From NCBI RefSeq assembly GCF_011382985.1, contig NZ_CP049933.1, positions 2,914,001 to 2,978,000 on the forward strand: a stretch of 64,000 nucleotides of DNA, written 5' to 3'. This DNA is from Leucobacter coleopterorum. Its GTDB lineage: Bacteria; Actinomycetota; Actinomycetes; Actinomycetales; Microbacteriaceae. The position numbers and the translations under genes are program-made. Positions 50,673 to 61,624 of this stretch are shown here, piece by piece; position 1 is the stretch's first letter; each line of letters starts with the position of its first letter. The notes under the pieces were generated by a model. The model had not been told where the DNA came from. It made no database searches and saw only the letters and a list, made by a program, of their open reading frames with translations.

Positions 50673-51693
50673 AGTCGGATCCTCCAAGCCACGAGAATCC
50701 AGGTAAACCCGAGCACCGCAAAGATGCCGATCCACAGGTCTGGGGAGTCGGTCTCAACGAGCTGCTGGCTACCCTTGAGCAGCGTCGCCTCCTGCTGCTG
50801 CACCTTCGCAATGATGTCTGGCACCGTCATGGACTCGCGTAGCGCGTAGGATCGCCCACCCGTCTCGACCATCGCCTTCGAGAGCTCTTCGCTCTCTTTT
50901 TTGGACACTCCGTCAGCAGGGTTGATCGCGTAAACGCGCACCTTCTGCTTCTTCGCGTAGGCCGCGGCCTGGTCGAGGGTCACGGTTGGTGCGCCCTGCA
51001 ACTCGTTGTCGGTTGCGAGAATGACGGTTCGGGATCGCTCCTCACCCTCGTGGTCAAAGCCCATCACACACGAGGTCAGCCCGTCACCGATCAGCGAGGC
51101 TCCGGCACCGGTCAGCGTGCCAGCCCAGTGCTCGGGGTACTCATCGACATAGTCAAAGCTCTTTTTCATGCGGGCGAGTTCACGCTGAATGAAGTCGTAA
51201 TCATCGGTCAGGGGAACACCTGCACGGGCGAACTGTTGAAGATTGTGAGGCCGATCCGCTCGCCCTTGAGATCGGGAAGAAGCTTCTCGAAGACCTCAAT
51301 CACCTCGGTAACAACCTCGCTCATCGAGCCCGAAACATCGAGACAGAGCACGACATCTCGGTTGGCGTTTTCGGGCTGAATGAGGTGGGTCGACATCGGC
51401 CGGGCGGTCACCACCCCGCCGACGGCAAGAGCGAGCGCGCCGATCCCGGCCAGCGTACTGAGCATGACCCGCCTGCGTCGTATCGCGTGCTGGTACCCCG
51501 GCAACGAGCGCACGCGCTCAGAACGCGAAAGGAGTGCGGGTGACTCCGGCGCCTCTTCTTTGGGGCCCCGCCCACGCACGCCCCACAGCACACCAATGCC
51601 AACCGCGAGCACCAGCAGTCCGAGGGAAACCCACAGCACCCAGAGCTGACCAAACAGCTGCCCGGCAAACTCGGTCGTTTCACTCAGTACCAC
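50669..51693 (-). CDS. VWA-domain membrane protein, BatA-like (one frameshift in this sequence)
   Basis: GTG start at 51693 overlapping the upstream gene. N-terminal helix, a second helix (VMLSTLAGIGALALAVGGVVTA), then VWA with MIDAS LDVSGSMSE. The frame breaks after NSSPVQVFP in a C4 run near 51215; one C continues it as LTDDYDFIQRELARM and on to a C-terminal helix (WIGIFAVLGFTWILVAW), about 341 residues. Same layout as BatA of aerotolerance operons. Confidence 0.87.
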
Positions 51694-52174
51694 GAGGTCA
51701 CCACCTGCTTGCCAGCGGCGACGCCGGCGACCGGATCGATCACCATGTCACTGCGGAAGATGCTCGGGTAGTAGTGGCGCTGCATAGCGTCGATGAGCGC
51801 GGGATGCACCCCGAGCTCGATCAGGTCGTTGAGCCCAGCACGGGGGCCTCAAACCCGCTGTAATCTTGCACAAACGCGCGCACTTCACGGCTCAGCCGCC
51901 GGTTCGCCTCACGGGCGTCGATCTCACCCGCGGTGTAGGCCTGTTCGACTCGCCCTAAGCGGTCAAGATACTCGGCACGCAAGGCAGCGGTGATGAGATC
52001 ACTATCACCAGAAGGGGCATCGGCGATGGTCTCCCTAGTGAGCTTGTAGCGTGGACGTGTCGCCCACAGCACCACGGCTCCCGCGAGAATAACCACTGCA
52101 ATGACACCAAACGCAAGCAGCAGCCAGCCCCAGCCGTACTGGGCCGGCGGGTAGAGCCCCTCGATGTCAGACAC
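51684..52174 (-). CDS. Small membrane protein between DUF58 and BatA (one frameshift in this sequence)
   Basis: The GTG at 52174 follows GGAGG and overlaps the DUF58 stop. One helix (WGWLLLAFGVIAVVILAGAVVLWA), then a cytoplasmic helical domain. One G restored at GGGCTC near 51836 gives NDLIELGVHPALIDAMQRHYYP and a stop at 51684, about 163 residues. The same place in Bat operons usually holds a DUF4381-like protein; I cannot confirm that family here. Confidence 0.75.
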
Positions 52175-53051
52175 GGGACCTCCGATCAAGCATGCGCAGC
52201 AGCTCTGACACGGCCGTTTCTGGCTCGCGCAGTTCGGCGTGGGTGATCCCGAGTTTGACCATCAACGCCGCCCGGTGTGTGGCGTTAGCACGGTCGAAAG
52301 CCGCCAGCTCTTCAAGCACCTCTTCGTCACCGTTCAAGAAGTCGGGGACGCGCCAGCCAGTATCAATGTCTACTCGCTGGGTGCCTGATCCGCGCCTCTC
52401 AAGAATTGGATCGGCATCGGCGATGGTCACCCACACCACATCGTGTTGAACCCGCAATCTGCGCATCAGCTTTTCCGTGCGCGCCGAGATCGGGGCCGCA
52501 TCCGCGATCACCACGAGGATGCACCGGCGCGACACCGTGCGCACAACCGTGTCGAGGAGCTTTTCAATGTCACTGCGGGCAGCGGTGGGTGTTGTGGCGG
52601 TCTGGATCTTGCGCAGGGCAACCTCTAGCGCACCCTCCGACCGGCGGATGTCGCTGCGCTGCACCTGCTCTGCGTCACCACTGAGCACCCCGAACTGATC
52701 GCCGTGACGCAGCGATAGGAACCCCAGCATGCCCATAGCGAGGATCGCAAGATCGCGCTTTGGCTCGCCGTCCGGGGCGAGGGCGGCCATACCGCGACCC
52801 GAGTCAACGGCAAACAGCACTGTCTGAGCGCGCTCTGCTTTGGAACGCTTCACAAGCGGCACTCCGAGCCGCGCGGTTGCCCGCCAGTCAATGTCGCGAA
52901 TGTCATCGCCGTGCTCGTAGCGGTGCAGGTCGTCAAAATCGAGGCTGCGACCGCGCAGCGCGGACTGGTATTCGCCATCTAGCGCGTTCGTTGAGAGGCG
53001 CGATGACGCGATGAAGAGTTTGCTCTTCACCTGTTCAATCAGTGTGGACAT
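52167..53051 (-). CDS. DUF58 domain protein of the Bat-like operon
   Basis: 294 residues, intact. The family signature GDDIRDIDWRATARLGVPLVKRSKAERAQ is near residues 48-76, followed by a VWA-like fold beginning VLFAVDSGRGM. It lacks the N-terminal helices of the DUF58 protein encoded at 701-2068. It lies 21 bp after the MoxR gene. Confidence 0.92.
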   Translation of the reverse strand: MSTLIEQVKSKLFIASSRLSTNALDGEYQSALRGRSLDFDDLHRYEHGDDIRDIDWRATARLGVPLVKRSKAERAQTVLFAVDSGRGMAALAPDGEPKRDLAILAMGMLGFLSLRHGDQFGVLSGDAEQVQRSDIRRSEGALEVALRKIQTATTPTAARSDIEKLLDTVVRTVSRRCILVVIADAAPISARTEKLMRRLRVQHDVVWVTIADADPILERRGSGTQRVDIDTGWRVPDFLNGDEEVLEELAAFDRANATHRAALMVKLGITHAELREPETAVSELLRMLDRRSRV

Positions 53052-53071
53052 GTCTCTTGGGGCCCAACGCC

Positions 53072-54087
53072 CTACGGAGTAGGAACTGCGCCGAAGATGG
53101 CATCGATAATCTGCTCGCTGCGCACACCATCGGCCTCAGCCTCGAAGTTCAGCAGCACACGATGGCGCAGCACGAGGTGGCGCAGGCCGCGCACGTCATC
53201 GGGGTCACGTAGCTACGGCCACTGAGCAGTGCGAGGGCACGGGCCGCCTGCAAGAAGGCGATACTCGCACGCGGGCTCGCGCCATACTTCACGTAGCGTG
53301 CGAGATCCTCGCCAATGTACTGTGCCGGTTCGCGCGTCACGTAGATCAACTGCACAATGTAGTTACGCACCACCGGATCAACATAGATGCGGCTGGCAAT
53401 GTCTTGCAGTTCGAGCAGCTCTTGGCGGGAAACCACCGCGTCAATTGAGCTGCCCGAAGCAAGTATGCCCGAGTCGATGCGGCTCAGAATCTCCGCCTCC
53501 TCGGCTGGGCTCGGGTACTCAACGATCTCTTTGAGCAGGAAGCGATCCATCTGAGCCTCGGGCAGCTCGTAGGTGCCCTCTTGTTCGATGGGGTTCTGCG
53601 TCGCGATCACCAGGAACGGCTCGGGGAGGCGGTGCACCTCACCGCCGATGGTGGTCTGGTGTTCCTGCATCGCCTCGAGCATGGCGCTCTGGGTTTTGGC
53701 GCTGGAGCGGTTGATCTCATCGAGCAACACGAAGTTCGCGTGTACCGGGCCGAGCACGGTGCGAAACTCTGCCGTCTGAGCATCGTAGATCTGGTTGCCC
53801 GTGATGTCGCTGGGCAGCAAGTCGGGCGTGCACTGAATGCGCTTGAACGAGGCCTGTACCGCCTCGGCGAGCGTGGTTGCCGCAGTAGTCTTTGCGAGGC
53901 CGGGCACACTCTCAAGCAGCACGTGCCCACCGGCGAGCAATCCGACAAGCAAGCTGACGCGAAGGCGCTCCTGCCCCACCACCTTCGAGGTGTAGGCGGC
54001 CGAAATGCGGCCCAGCTTATCTGCTGCTGACGCGATTTCTTGCTCGCTCGGCGTCGTTCTGGTTGCGGGTGCTGCGACTTGGCTCAT
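53072..54087 (-). CDS. MoxR-family AAA+ ATPase of the Bat-like operon (one frameshift in this sequence)
   Basis: Walker A ESVPGLAKTT (about 62-71), Walker B FVLLDEINRSSAKTQ, sensor IATQNPIEQEGTY. After SYVTP the frame breaks in a C4 run near 53205; one C restores DDVRGLRHLVLRHRVLLNFEAEADG and the end FGAVPTP at 53072, about 338 residues. It is the first gene of the operon. Confidence 0.92.
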
Positions 54088-54195
54088 GCTCTGCGGGTGA
54101 TCCTCACGTGACTCTTATTTCCCCGGGCAAGCATAGCCGTTGCCGATTGGAGAGATATGAGATTGCCGTGTGGATCGACCGAATCGGCCCCCGAA

Positions 54196-54255
54196 TCGGG
54201 TGTAGCCATATTGCTAGTTGAAGGTGACCTCAACTAGCAATATCGCTACACCCGA
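54196..54255. repeat. Long hairpin downstream of the polyamine ABC operon (26-nt arms)
   Basis: Arms 54196-54221 and 54230-54255 (TCGGGTGTAGCC...) pair over 26 nt with one mismatch; the loop is 8 nt. It lies between the moxR start region and the end of the ABC transporter operon. Confidence 0.8.
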
Positions 54256-54325
54256 TCGAGGTGGTGGCGCAGAGCGGGACCACGGGACCACGAGGCTGCC
54301 CCCGAGAAAGGTCCATGGCTGCGGG

Positions 54326-55515
54326 CTACGTCGCCGACTCGCCCGCCTCCCCGGTGTCAACCAATAGCACTCCCGAAGAGATATCCCACATCATCGCGAC
54401 ATTGTCGCCACGGTTGTGGATCCTCGCTTCCTGACCCAGTCGCACGGCCCCTCGCTGCCATCGGGCAACTGCACAGTGTAGCGGCGCGAGGCCCCCAGGT
54501 AGGTCACGTCGGTAATGGTCACCGGGATCGCGTTCTGCGATTCCGTTGGCACGCTCCCCGCAGGTTCGAGCCGCAGGTTTTCGGGCCGGATCAGGATCGC
54601 GAGATCTTCGTGCGCCGATTGCCCGTCGGCCACCACACGGTGCCCGGCAACATTAATCGCGGTGCGACGCTCTCCGTCAGCAGCCCCCTTGCCGAGCAGC
54701 ACCGTCGACTCCCCCAAAAAGCGGCCAACAAACAGCGTCTGCGGGGCCTCGTACAGGTCTTCCGCGGTGCCGACCTGCTCGATTCTGCCGTTGTTAAAGA
54801 CCGCAATACGATCCGACATCGACAGCGCCTCTTCTTGATCGTGAGTCACGTAGACGAACGTCGAGCCAACCTCGCGGTGAATGCGTTTGATCTCGTTCTG
54901 CAGCCACTCGCGTAGCTTCTTGTCGAGGGCACCCAGCGGCTCATCCATGAGCAGCACGCGAGGTTCGTAGACAAGAGCCCTGGCAAGCGCGACACGCTGC
55001 TGCTGTCCGCCGGAGAGCTCGGAGGGGTAACGATCCCCAAAGTCCCCCATGCGAACCATGCCGAGCGCGGTCGCGACCTTCTCCTTCTGCTCCGCCTTCG
55101 AAAGCTTCCGGCGCTGCAACGGATACGCGATGTTTTCGGCCACGGTCTTGTGCGGGAAGAGCGCGTAGTTCTGAAACACCATGCCGATGTCGCGCTTGTG
55201 GGGCGGCAGCTTCGCCACGGGTTTGCCGTAGATGTGCAGCAGCCCCTCGGTCACCGAGGTGAAGCCCGCGATCATGTTGAGGGTGGTGGTCTTGCCTGAT
55301 CCTGACGGGCCCAAAAACGTCATAAATTCACCCGGCTCAATCACGAGGTCGATCTCGTCGACCACCGTGCTCTCGCCGTAGCGCTTCGTGACCGAACTGA
55401 GGCTTATCCCTGCGTCGCCAATGGTGTGGATCGCGCGGGTGTTCAAGCCCTCGGCGCGCAACTCCTGCTCGTGCTCAACAGGCAAGGGAGTGTCGTTGTG
55501 AGTCATAGCGTTCAC
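54326..55515 (-). CDS. potA: Spermidine/putrescine-type ABC transporter ATPase (one frameshift in this sequence)
   Basis: Walker A GPSGSGKTT, signature LSGGQQQRVALARAL, Walker B LLMDEPLGALD, then a C-terminal TOBE domain. One G added in the GAGGGG run near 54445 restores GQEARIHNRGDNVAMMWD and a stop at 54326, about 396 residues. The start is a GTG overlapping the permease stop; an ATG at 55506 is an alternative. PotA-type importers take up spermidine or putrescine. Confidence 0.88.
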
Positions 55516-56297
55516 GCTACAGGTCGCTTTCTCTTGCGGGTGGCAAATTGCGCGACGAGCATCACGATCACCGAGGTGAACATCGTGACAACCGCGACCG
55601 CGGCCACCGTTGGGTCGTTAGTCTGTGTGACGCTGTTGAAGATCTTCACAGGGAGCGTCTGCAGGTTCGGGGACTGAATAAACAAGGACAGGATCACCTC
55701 GTCGAACGAAGTGACGAACGCAAAGAGCGCGCCAGCCGTGACTCCGGGGGCGATGAGCGGCAGAGTGATGCTAAAGAACGTGCGAACGCGCCCACCGCCT
55801 AGGCTGGCCGAGGCTTGCTCGAGGCGGGGATCAAGACCCTGCAGAGAAGCCATCACGTTGGTAATAACGAGCGGCATCGCCACAATCGTGTGCGCCAGCA
55901 CGAACCCTGGAAGGGTGCCCAGCAGGTTAAGCCGCAAAAACAGCGAGTAGAGGCCGACCGCGAGCACAATACCGGGCACGATGAGAGGCAATAGGAAGTA
56001 ACCCTCCATGAGCCCCTTGCCTCGAAACTTCACCTTTGAGAGCCCTAGCGATGCGAGCACCCCGACAGAGGTCGCGACGAGCATGGTCAGCACGGCAACC
56101 TGCAGCGATGCAAACAGTGACTTGAGCCAGTTCGGGTCGGTGAAGAAGTTTTCGTACCAGCGCGTCGAGAACCCCTTCGGTGGGAAGTTGAACGAGGGCG
56201 CCTCGTTGAACGACATGGGAATGATGACGAGTGTTGGCACAATCAGCCAGATCACAATGAGCACGGCGAAGATGCTGAGCAGGCGTTTTGAGGTCAT
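55512..56297 (-). CDS. potC: Spermidine/putrescine-type ABC transporter permease (PotC-like)
   Basis: 261 residues with six helices; the EAA loop reads ASLQGLDPRLEQASASLGGGRVRTFFSITLPLIAPG. The N-terminus MTSKRLLSIFAVLIVIWLIVPTLVIIPMSF is typical of PotC. It overlaps both neighbours (ATGA with PotB after correction, GTGA with PotA). Confidence 0.9.
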   Translation of the reverse strand: MTSKRLLSIFAVLIVIWLIVPTLVIIPMSFNEAPSFNFPPKGFSTRWYENFFTDPNWLKSLFASLQVAVLTMLVATSVGVLASLGLSKVKFRGKGLMEGYFLLPLIVPGIVLAVGLYSLFLRLNLLGTLPGFVLAHTIVAMPLVITNVMASLQGLDPRLEQASASLGGGRVRTFFSITLPLIAPGVTAGALFAFVTSFDEVILSLFIQSPNLQTLPVKIFNSVTQTNDPTVAAVAVVTMFTSVIVMLVAQFATRKRKRPVA

Positions 56298-57210
56298 CAG
56301 CGATCCACCCCGGAAACAGGCTGCCGTTTTTATTGAAGCGCGACACGATCACCAAAATGAGGATCGTGCACGCGAGCAAAAAGATGCCGAGCGCGGTGCC
56401 CTGGCCCCACATCAAAAAGACGCTGATCTGCTGCTGGATCATCGCCGAGATCATGATCTCCTTTGACGAACCGAGCAGGGCCGGGATGATGTAAAAACCG
56501 AGCCCCAGAATGAACACGGTCACTCCGCCCGAGAAGATGCCGGGTTTTGAGAGCGGCAGGTACACCGTAAAGAACGCGGTCACCGGGTTCGCCCCGAGAT
56601 TCGAGGCTGCCGGCAGCAGTCGTTTGTCAATCTTCGCCATCGACGAATAGAGCGGCAGCACCATAAACGGCAGCAGCACCTGGCTCATGCCGAGGGCAAC
56701 ACCGAAGGTGGTGCGGATCAGCGGAATCGGCCCGATGTCGAACCAGGCGGCAAGTATGCCGTTAATAGGGCCGGTGTCTTGCAAGAGCACCATCCAGGCC
56801 AGCGTGCGCACCAGAATCGAGGTCCACAGCGGCATCATGATGAACAACTGCATCATGTTGCGCGTGCGATCCGACACGATCGTCATGAGGTAGGCGTATG
56901 GATACGCGAGCAGCAGGCACACAACGGTGACCAGGATCGCGGTACCGAAGGTGCGCAGCACCACGTTGAGGTTGCCCGGTGTGCTGAACAGCCACTGGTA
57001 GTTCTGCAGCCCCGGTTGGGGGTCCGTAACCGAGCGCACAAACACGTCGATCAGCGGTGCCAAGAAAAACAGCGAAACAATAACGAACGCCGGTATGAGC
57101 AGGAGCAGGGGCCGCCAGTTTTTTGGCCCCCGCTTCTTCACCCCGGTGTCCGCACCGAGGGCGATCGCGCGTGTTGACACGTCGCCCTCGGTGACAGAAT
57201 CGATGGCCAT
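56297..57210 (-). CDS. potB: Spermidine/putrescine-type ABC transporter permease (PotB-like; one frameshift in this sequence)
   Basis: Six helices, EAA loop SSMAKIDKRLLPAASNLGANPVTAFFTVYLPLSKPG. The uncorrected frame runs on past the potC start to 55927 with no sense. One G in the CCGGGG run near 56312 ends it as FPGVDR with a stop overlapping the potC ATG, giving about 305 residues. Confidence 0.88.
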
Positions 57211-57215
57211 TGGTG

Positions 57216-58345
57216 TTAGTTACCCGTTGCCCAACCGGCCCACGCTGCGGCGAGCGCGTCGTAGTTCTTGACCCAAAAATCCACGTTGGGTGAGATGCCG
57301 GTGTCGAGGTGCTCGGTGGTCATCCACTCGGTGAGAGTGGCGTCCATCTTGGGCTTCGCATCGACGTTGACCCCACCGTAGGAGGTAAGCTCGGTCATCT
57401 TGGCCTGCTGCTCGGCACCGATGGAGTAGTTGACGGCTGCGAACGCCGCGTCCTTGTCTTTGACACCCTTCGGGATGCCGTTCGAGTCGACCATGATCAT
57501 CCACTGATCCCACATCGGTGCGACAGGAGCACCGGCACTCGCGGCACCGTAACCACGACCCGACCATACAAGACCCATGACGGCCTCACCCGCTTCAAGC
57601 TGCTGCTGCGCCTGCGCGCCGGTGGTCCAGCCAATCACGTTATCGCCGAGGTCCTTGTACATGTCGAAGGCACCGTTGATGTCTTCGGGCTTCAGGTTCT
57701 TGACGTCTTTGCCCTGCGCGGTGAGTGCAAACTCGACGGTCTGCGGATCAACGTAGGTTGACTGGCTGACGGTGCGCTTACCGGGGAACTTTTTGGTGTC
57801 GAAGAAGTCGGCGGCACTCTTCGGCGGGTTGTCACCGAACTTGTCAGTGTTGTATACAACGACCAGGCCGTAGAGAATCTGCGGCACCATGCACTTGTCG
57901 GTGATGGTGCCCTCGGGAATCTTCGAGGTATCAACCTTTGACATGTCGTATTCTTCGTAGAGCGTGCCACAGCCTCGGGCGGTGTCGAACTGCGTGGTGT
58001 TGACGATGTCCCAGCTCACGTTGCCGCTGTCGACCATTGCTTTGAGCTTGCCCGCGTCAAATGCGTCCTGGTTGACGGTCGCGCCCGAGGCGTTTGCAAA
58101 CGGATCCCAAAGCGCCTTCGTCTGGCCGTCCTGGAAGACCCCACCGGATCCCGCGAAGGTGAGGGTGACACCGTCGAGGGCACCCTCTTTGATCTCACCA
58201 GCGACGGGGGTGCCGAGGTCGTGCGTCGGTGCCGCCTTGGGCTCGGATCCGCTACCGCTGCACCCAGCCAGCGTCAGCGCAAGGGCCGCGGATGCCGCGG
58301 CGAGCGCAAGCATCCTTCGAGTTCTAGGGTCTTGAGTGTGGCCAT
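57216..58345 (-). CDS. potD: Polyamine-type ABC transporter substrate-binding lipoprotein (start affected by a frameshift)
   Basis: The lipobox LAGC lies in MLALAAASAALALTLAGCSGS, followed by a type II periplasmic binding fold typical of PotD-like proteins. An ATG at 58345 behind GAGGAAACAGG would read MATLKTPRTRRMLALA if one C is restored in CCC near 58328, a good signal peptide. Otherwise the start is a GTG at about 58358. It lies 5 bp before potB and is probably the most highly expressed gene of the operon. Confidence 0.85.
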
Positions 58346-58607
58346 CCTGTTTCCTCACTTCATTGTGTGTTGTGCCGTCCGCCGAGCGGATGCTTTCGAA
58401 GCTAACAGCGTGCACGGGCACCTACGGGCCTCCCGTTACCCCTTCGTTACCGCCTGGGGCGATATTTCATAGCTTCGTACACCGCCCACAAATCAAGTAG
58501 TACGAACATAAGGAATCCAGCCCGCAAGCCGCCTCTGCGCACCACGTAGGCGATTCTCGCTTCTACTATGAATCAGGACACAGCACCCAGTTCAAGGAGG
58601 AACAGGC

Positions 58608-59837
58608 ATGAACATTGTTGTCATCGGAGCCGGGCTCGCAGGGCTCACCGCGGCCTGGGAGTTGCACAAGTCCGGACACCAGTGCACTGTTCTTGAGGCT
58701 CGGGATCGGGTTGGCGGACGCACCTGGTCTGCGCGGCTGGGCAATGGGGAGGTCACGGAGCGCGGTGGTGAGTACGTGTTTCCGACCGAGTATCCGATTC
58801 GCAAGCTGGCCGCAGAAGTCGGTGTGCCGATCATGTCGCACAACGTGCGTTACGCCCGCCGCACGGTCAACGGTCGTATCATATCGTTCGCCGAACTCAG
58901 TGCGACCTCTGATCGCGTGCGCGCCACCCTGGCGGGCATGGTCGCTGACGGAGAAACCCGGGTGTCGCTTGAGCGTGCGTTCGCCGAAGCGCTCGGCCCT
59001 GACTACCGTCTAGATCCCGTCTACCGCCGCACCACCACCTCGGCAGCGGCCGATCCAACGCTCGTGAGTGCGGAGGCCGTGCTGCTGCACGAGTCATCGA
59101 CCGCGGGTGGATACATCGAAGACGGCGGCCGTTTTGTCGGCGGCAACCAGTCGCTCTCGCTGGAACTTGCCCGCAGGCTCGGAGATCGGGTCCGCCTTGA
59201 GCACCCAGTCACATCCTTGGATCAGTCACCAAACGGTGTGCAGCTTCAACTGAGTGACGGAACGAGGATCGACGCCGAAGCGGCGGTTATTTCGGTTCCG
59301 CTGCCGATCCTGTGCGAAATCGAACTCGGGTTTGCTCTGCCAGAAGTGCAGCAGCTCGCCCTCGATCACCGGTTCATGGGTGTCGCCGCGAAACTCGGCG
59401 TGCCGCTCAGTTTGGTTGATGATGACGTCGCCCTGCAGAACCCCGAGCACACCTGGTGGTCATGGCGATCCCTATCAATTGACGGTGAGAGTCGTGTGAA
59501 CGCTCTCTCCTCCTTCACGGGAGGTCCGTTTGCGTTTGAAGCGCTCGGGGTTTCGAACGGGCCGGAGGGCTGGGTGCGCGAACTACAAAGGATGCGACCC
59601 CAGCTCAAAATCGACGGGGAGGTGCTGCTTACCGACTGGTCGGTCGATCCCTGGACCAGGGGCGCCTACAGCGCACCGTCACTCGAATGGACAGCGGAGG
59701 ACGCCGGCGCCTTCTCACGGGCCGCCGGTCGTGTGGCCATTGCGGGAGAGCACACCGGACTCGCGCAGTCCCTCTCGGGTGCGGTCGCCTCGGGATATCG
59801 TGCAGCCACCGCACTGGATCGTGCGCTCAGTGCATGA
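58608..59837 (+). CDS. FAD-dependent amine oxidase
   Basis: 409 residues, intact. NIVVIGAGLAGLTAAWELHKSG and LEARDRVGGRTWSARL bind FAD; the C-terminus VAIAGEHTGLAQSLSGAVASGYRAA closes the flavin site. SD AAGGAGG stands 7 bp before the ATG. It is divergent from the polyamine importer genes and probably oxidises the imported amine. It differs from the amine oxidase encoded at 40681 in length and sequence. Confidence 0.9.
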   Translation: MNIVVIGAGLAGLTAAWELHKSGHQCTVLEARDRVGGRTWSARLGNGEVTERGGEYVFPTEYPIRKLAAEVGVPIMSHNVRYARRTVNGRIISFAELSATSDRVRATLAGMVADGETRVSLERAFAEALGPDYRLDPVYRRTTTSAAADPTLVSAEAVLLHESSTAGGYIEDGGRFVGGNQSLSLELARRLGDRVRLEHPVTSLDQSPNGVQLQLSDGTRIDAEAAVISVPLPILCEIELGFALPEVQQLALDHRFMGVAAKLGVPLSLVDDDVALQNPEHTWWSWRSLSIDGESRVNALSSFTGGPFAFEALGVSNGPEGWVRELQRMRPQLKIDGEVLLTDWSVDPWTRGAYSAPSLEWTAEDAGAFSRAAGRVAIAGEHTGLAQSLSGAVASGYRAATALDRALSA

Positions 59838-59870
59838 ACCGAAGCGTGAACATGCGGATACATTGAAGCC

Positions 59871-61340
59871 ATGACCTTCACAGTTAGGTCGTTACTCGAT
59901 CTCCCTGAGGCCCGGACCACATCACTCACCCCGGGAGTCGGCGAGGATCGCACAATCTCCTGGGCGCACGTCTGCGAGTTGGGCGACCCCTGGCAATGGC
60001 TGGGTCAGGGGGCACTGCTCATGACCACGGGGATTGGGATTCCTGAGTCGAGTGAGGATCAATGCGGTTACTTGCAAAAGGTGCACGCCGCCGGGATCGC
60101 GGCCGTCGCGATCGATGAGGTAGCCGCGCGCGTTCCGTTCACCGAGGTGGCACTGCTCTATGCAGCGCACATTGGGCTGCCGGTGCTACAAACCGCACAC
60201 GAGGTTCCCTTCGTTGTGCTCGCAAAAGCGGTGGCCTCGACGGGACGACAGGAGCGAGTCAACCGCTTGCACCTGACGGAGAGATTATACGCCGTGGCGG
60301 GGAAGCACACCGTCGAAGATGCCATCGAGACACTACTCGAGGCACTTGAAGAGGTGCTCAGCAGCCGACTTCAGCTGCGCCCGAGTCGCGGCGGCGATAT
60401 CGGTCTCCCCCAAGAGTTACCGGGCACGATCTCTCAGATCTCCTCACGAATATATTCCACCCAGCTCCTCGCACCGGGAACACCAGAGCTGCGCTTTGCG
60501 GTCGAGGGTCCCACCGATCACGCGCTTATGCTGCACGCCGCCGGTGTAATCAGCAGCGCGCTGTCGGTGAAAGCTGCAGCCAGGCGCAACGAGTGGATGC
60601 ACGGCTCACTCCTGCTGACCGATCTGTGCGACGAGTCCGTGCCGTCAAGCCCCGCCGAACACCTCGTTGCCGCGTACGACGTGCTCTCTCCCTATCTCTT
60701 CGCGGTGGTGCAGAGCGACAACGCACGCTCCGCGCTTGACGAGGTGCACGCCGTGTTTGCCGCGGACCGGGTTCCGGCCCTCGCCACGATCAAAGACGGG
60801 CACGTGCTGATCCTCGCCGAAACCGGGGATCGTGTCGAGCGATTGCTTGAGCTGCTCGCAACAAACGACACACGAATTGGCGTGAGCGCCCAGTTCTCGC
60901 AGCTGAACGATACTCCCGCGGCACTCAGGCAGGCGCGAAGCGCTCTGATACGAAACCGCCAGTCGGGCCGCGTACTACGCTTCGAAGAGAACGAGGCGAC
61001 GTCACTGTTTCTGCCGAGCAACATGGATCAGTTGCGAGGGATCGCGCGCCAGGTACTTGGACCTCTGCGCACTTACGACGAACAGCGAGGCACCTCACTC
61101 ACCCAAACACTGCGGGTGTTTCTTGAGGAGAACCGCAGTTGGGTGCGTGCGTCGGAGCGACTGTATGTGCACCGGCAAACACTGATTGCGCGCATCTCTC
61201 GCATCGAGAAGATCATCGACCGGGATCTATCTTCGATCGAAGACACGGCCGAGTGCTGGCTGGCGGTACAGGCCGCCATAGAGTGCGGCGATCTCGAGCC
61301 GGGCGAGTACGTGCCGGCGGACGTTGCCGATGAAGACTAG
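59871..61340 (+). CDS. PucR-family transcriptional regulator
   Basis: 489 residues. The PucR N-terminal domain (VGEDRTISWAHVCELGDPWQWLGQGALLMTTGIG) is followed by a GGDEF-like middle and the C-terminal HTH (LTQTLRVFLEENRSWVRASERLYVHRQTLIARISRIEKII). It lies 33 bp after the amine oxidase gene and likely controls it together with the divergent importer. Confidence 0.92.
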   Translation: MTFTVRSLLDLPEARTTSLTPGVGEDRTISWAHVCELGDPWQWLGQGALLMTTGIGIPESSEDQCGYLQKVHAAGIAAVAIDEVAARVPFTEVALLYAAHIGLPVLQTAHEVPFVVLAKAVASTGRQERVNRLHLTERLYAVAGKHTVEDAIETLLEALEEVLSSRLQLRPSRGGDIGLPQELPGTISQISSRIYSTQLLAPGTPELRFAVEGPTDHALMLHAAGVISSALSVKAAARRNEWMHGSLLLTDLCDESVPSSPAEHLVAAYDVLSPYLFAVVQSDNARSALDEVHAVFAADRVPALATIKDGHVLILAETGDRVERLLELLATNDTRIGVSAQFSQLNDTPAALRQARSALIRNRQSGRVLRFEENEATSLFLPSNMDQLRGIARQVLGPLRTYDEQRGTSLTQTLRVFLEENRSWVRASERLYVHRQTLIARISRIEKIIDRDLSSIEDTAECWLAVQAAIECGDLEPGEYVPADVADED

Positions 61341-61507
61341 GCGTCGACACGCTCGCAGGCGCAGCGGCGTTCCTCGGGCACACCGGCGAGTGCCTCCTCA
61401 ATGTGCTGGCCGCAACCCTGCCAGGTAGTCTTGCCACACGTTGCACAGGGGCTGGAGAACACATAGTGAATGCCTTTCGGTCGTTTGACTTGTGGACTAA
61501 GCCACAC
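61337..61507 (-). CDS. Small Cys-rich, probably zinc-binding protein
   Basis: 56 residues from a GTG at 61507 (SD GAGAGG about 8 bp upstream); a GTG at 61462 would give 41 residues. Cysteines form C-x2-C (FSSPCATCGK), C-x2-H (GCGQH) and C-x-C (RRCACER), a zinc-ribbon-like set. The stop overlaps the pucR stop tail to tail. Codon use matches the neighbours and the Cys pattern is too regular for chance. I do not know a named family. Confidence 0.6.
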   Translation of the reverse strand: MWLSPQVKRPKGIHYVFSSPCATCGKTTWQGCGQHIEEALAGVPEERRCACERVDA

Positions 61508-61624
61508 AGACTCATCGTACCTCTCTGCTTTGTATGCGAATCGAGACGGTTGGCAAGCGCGTCATGGCTCTCGGTGGTAGCTTAAAAGTCAGTGAATCGG
61601 CGGTAAGGGAAGAGGTGCCCGAGG

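Noticed and set aside
55927-56294. C-terminal extension of the PotB-like ORF across the potC gene
   Set aside because: It is the potC sequence read out of frame; adding one G near 56312 gives a proper stop overlapping the potC start.
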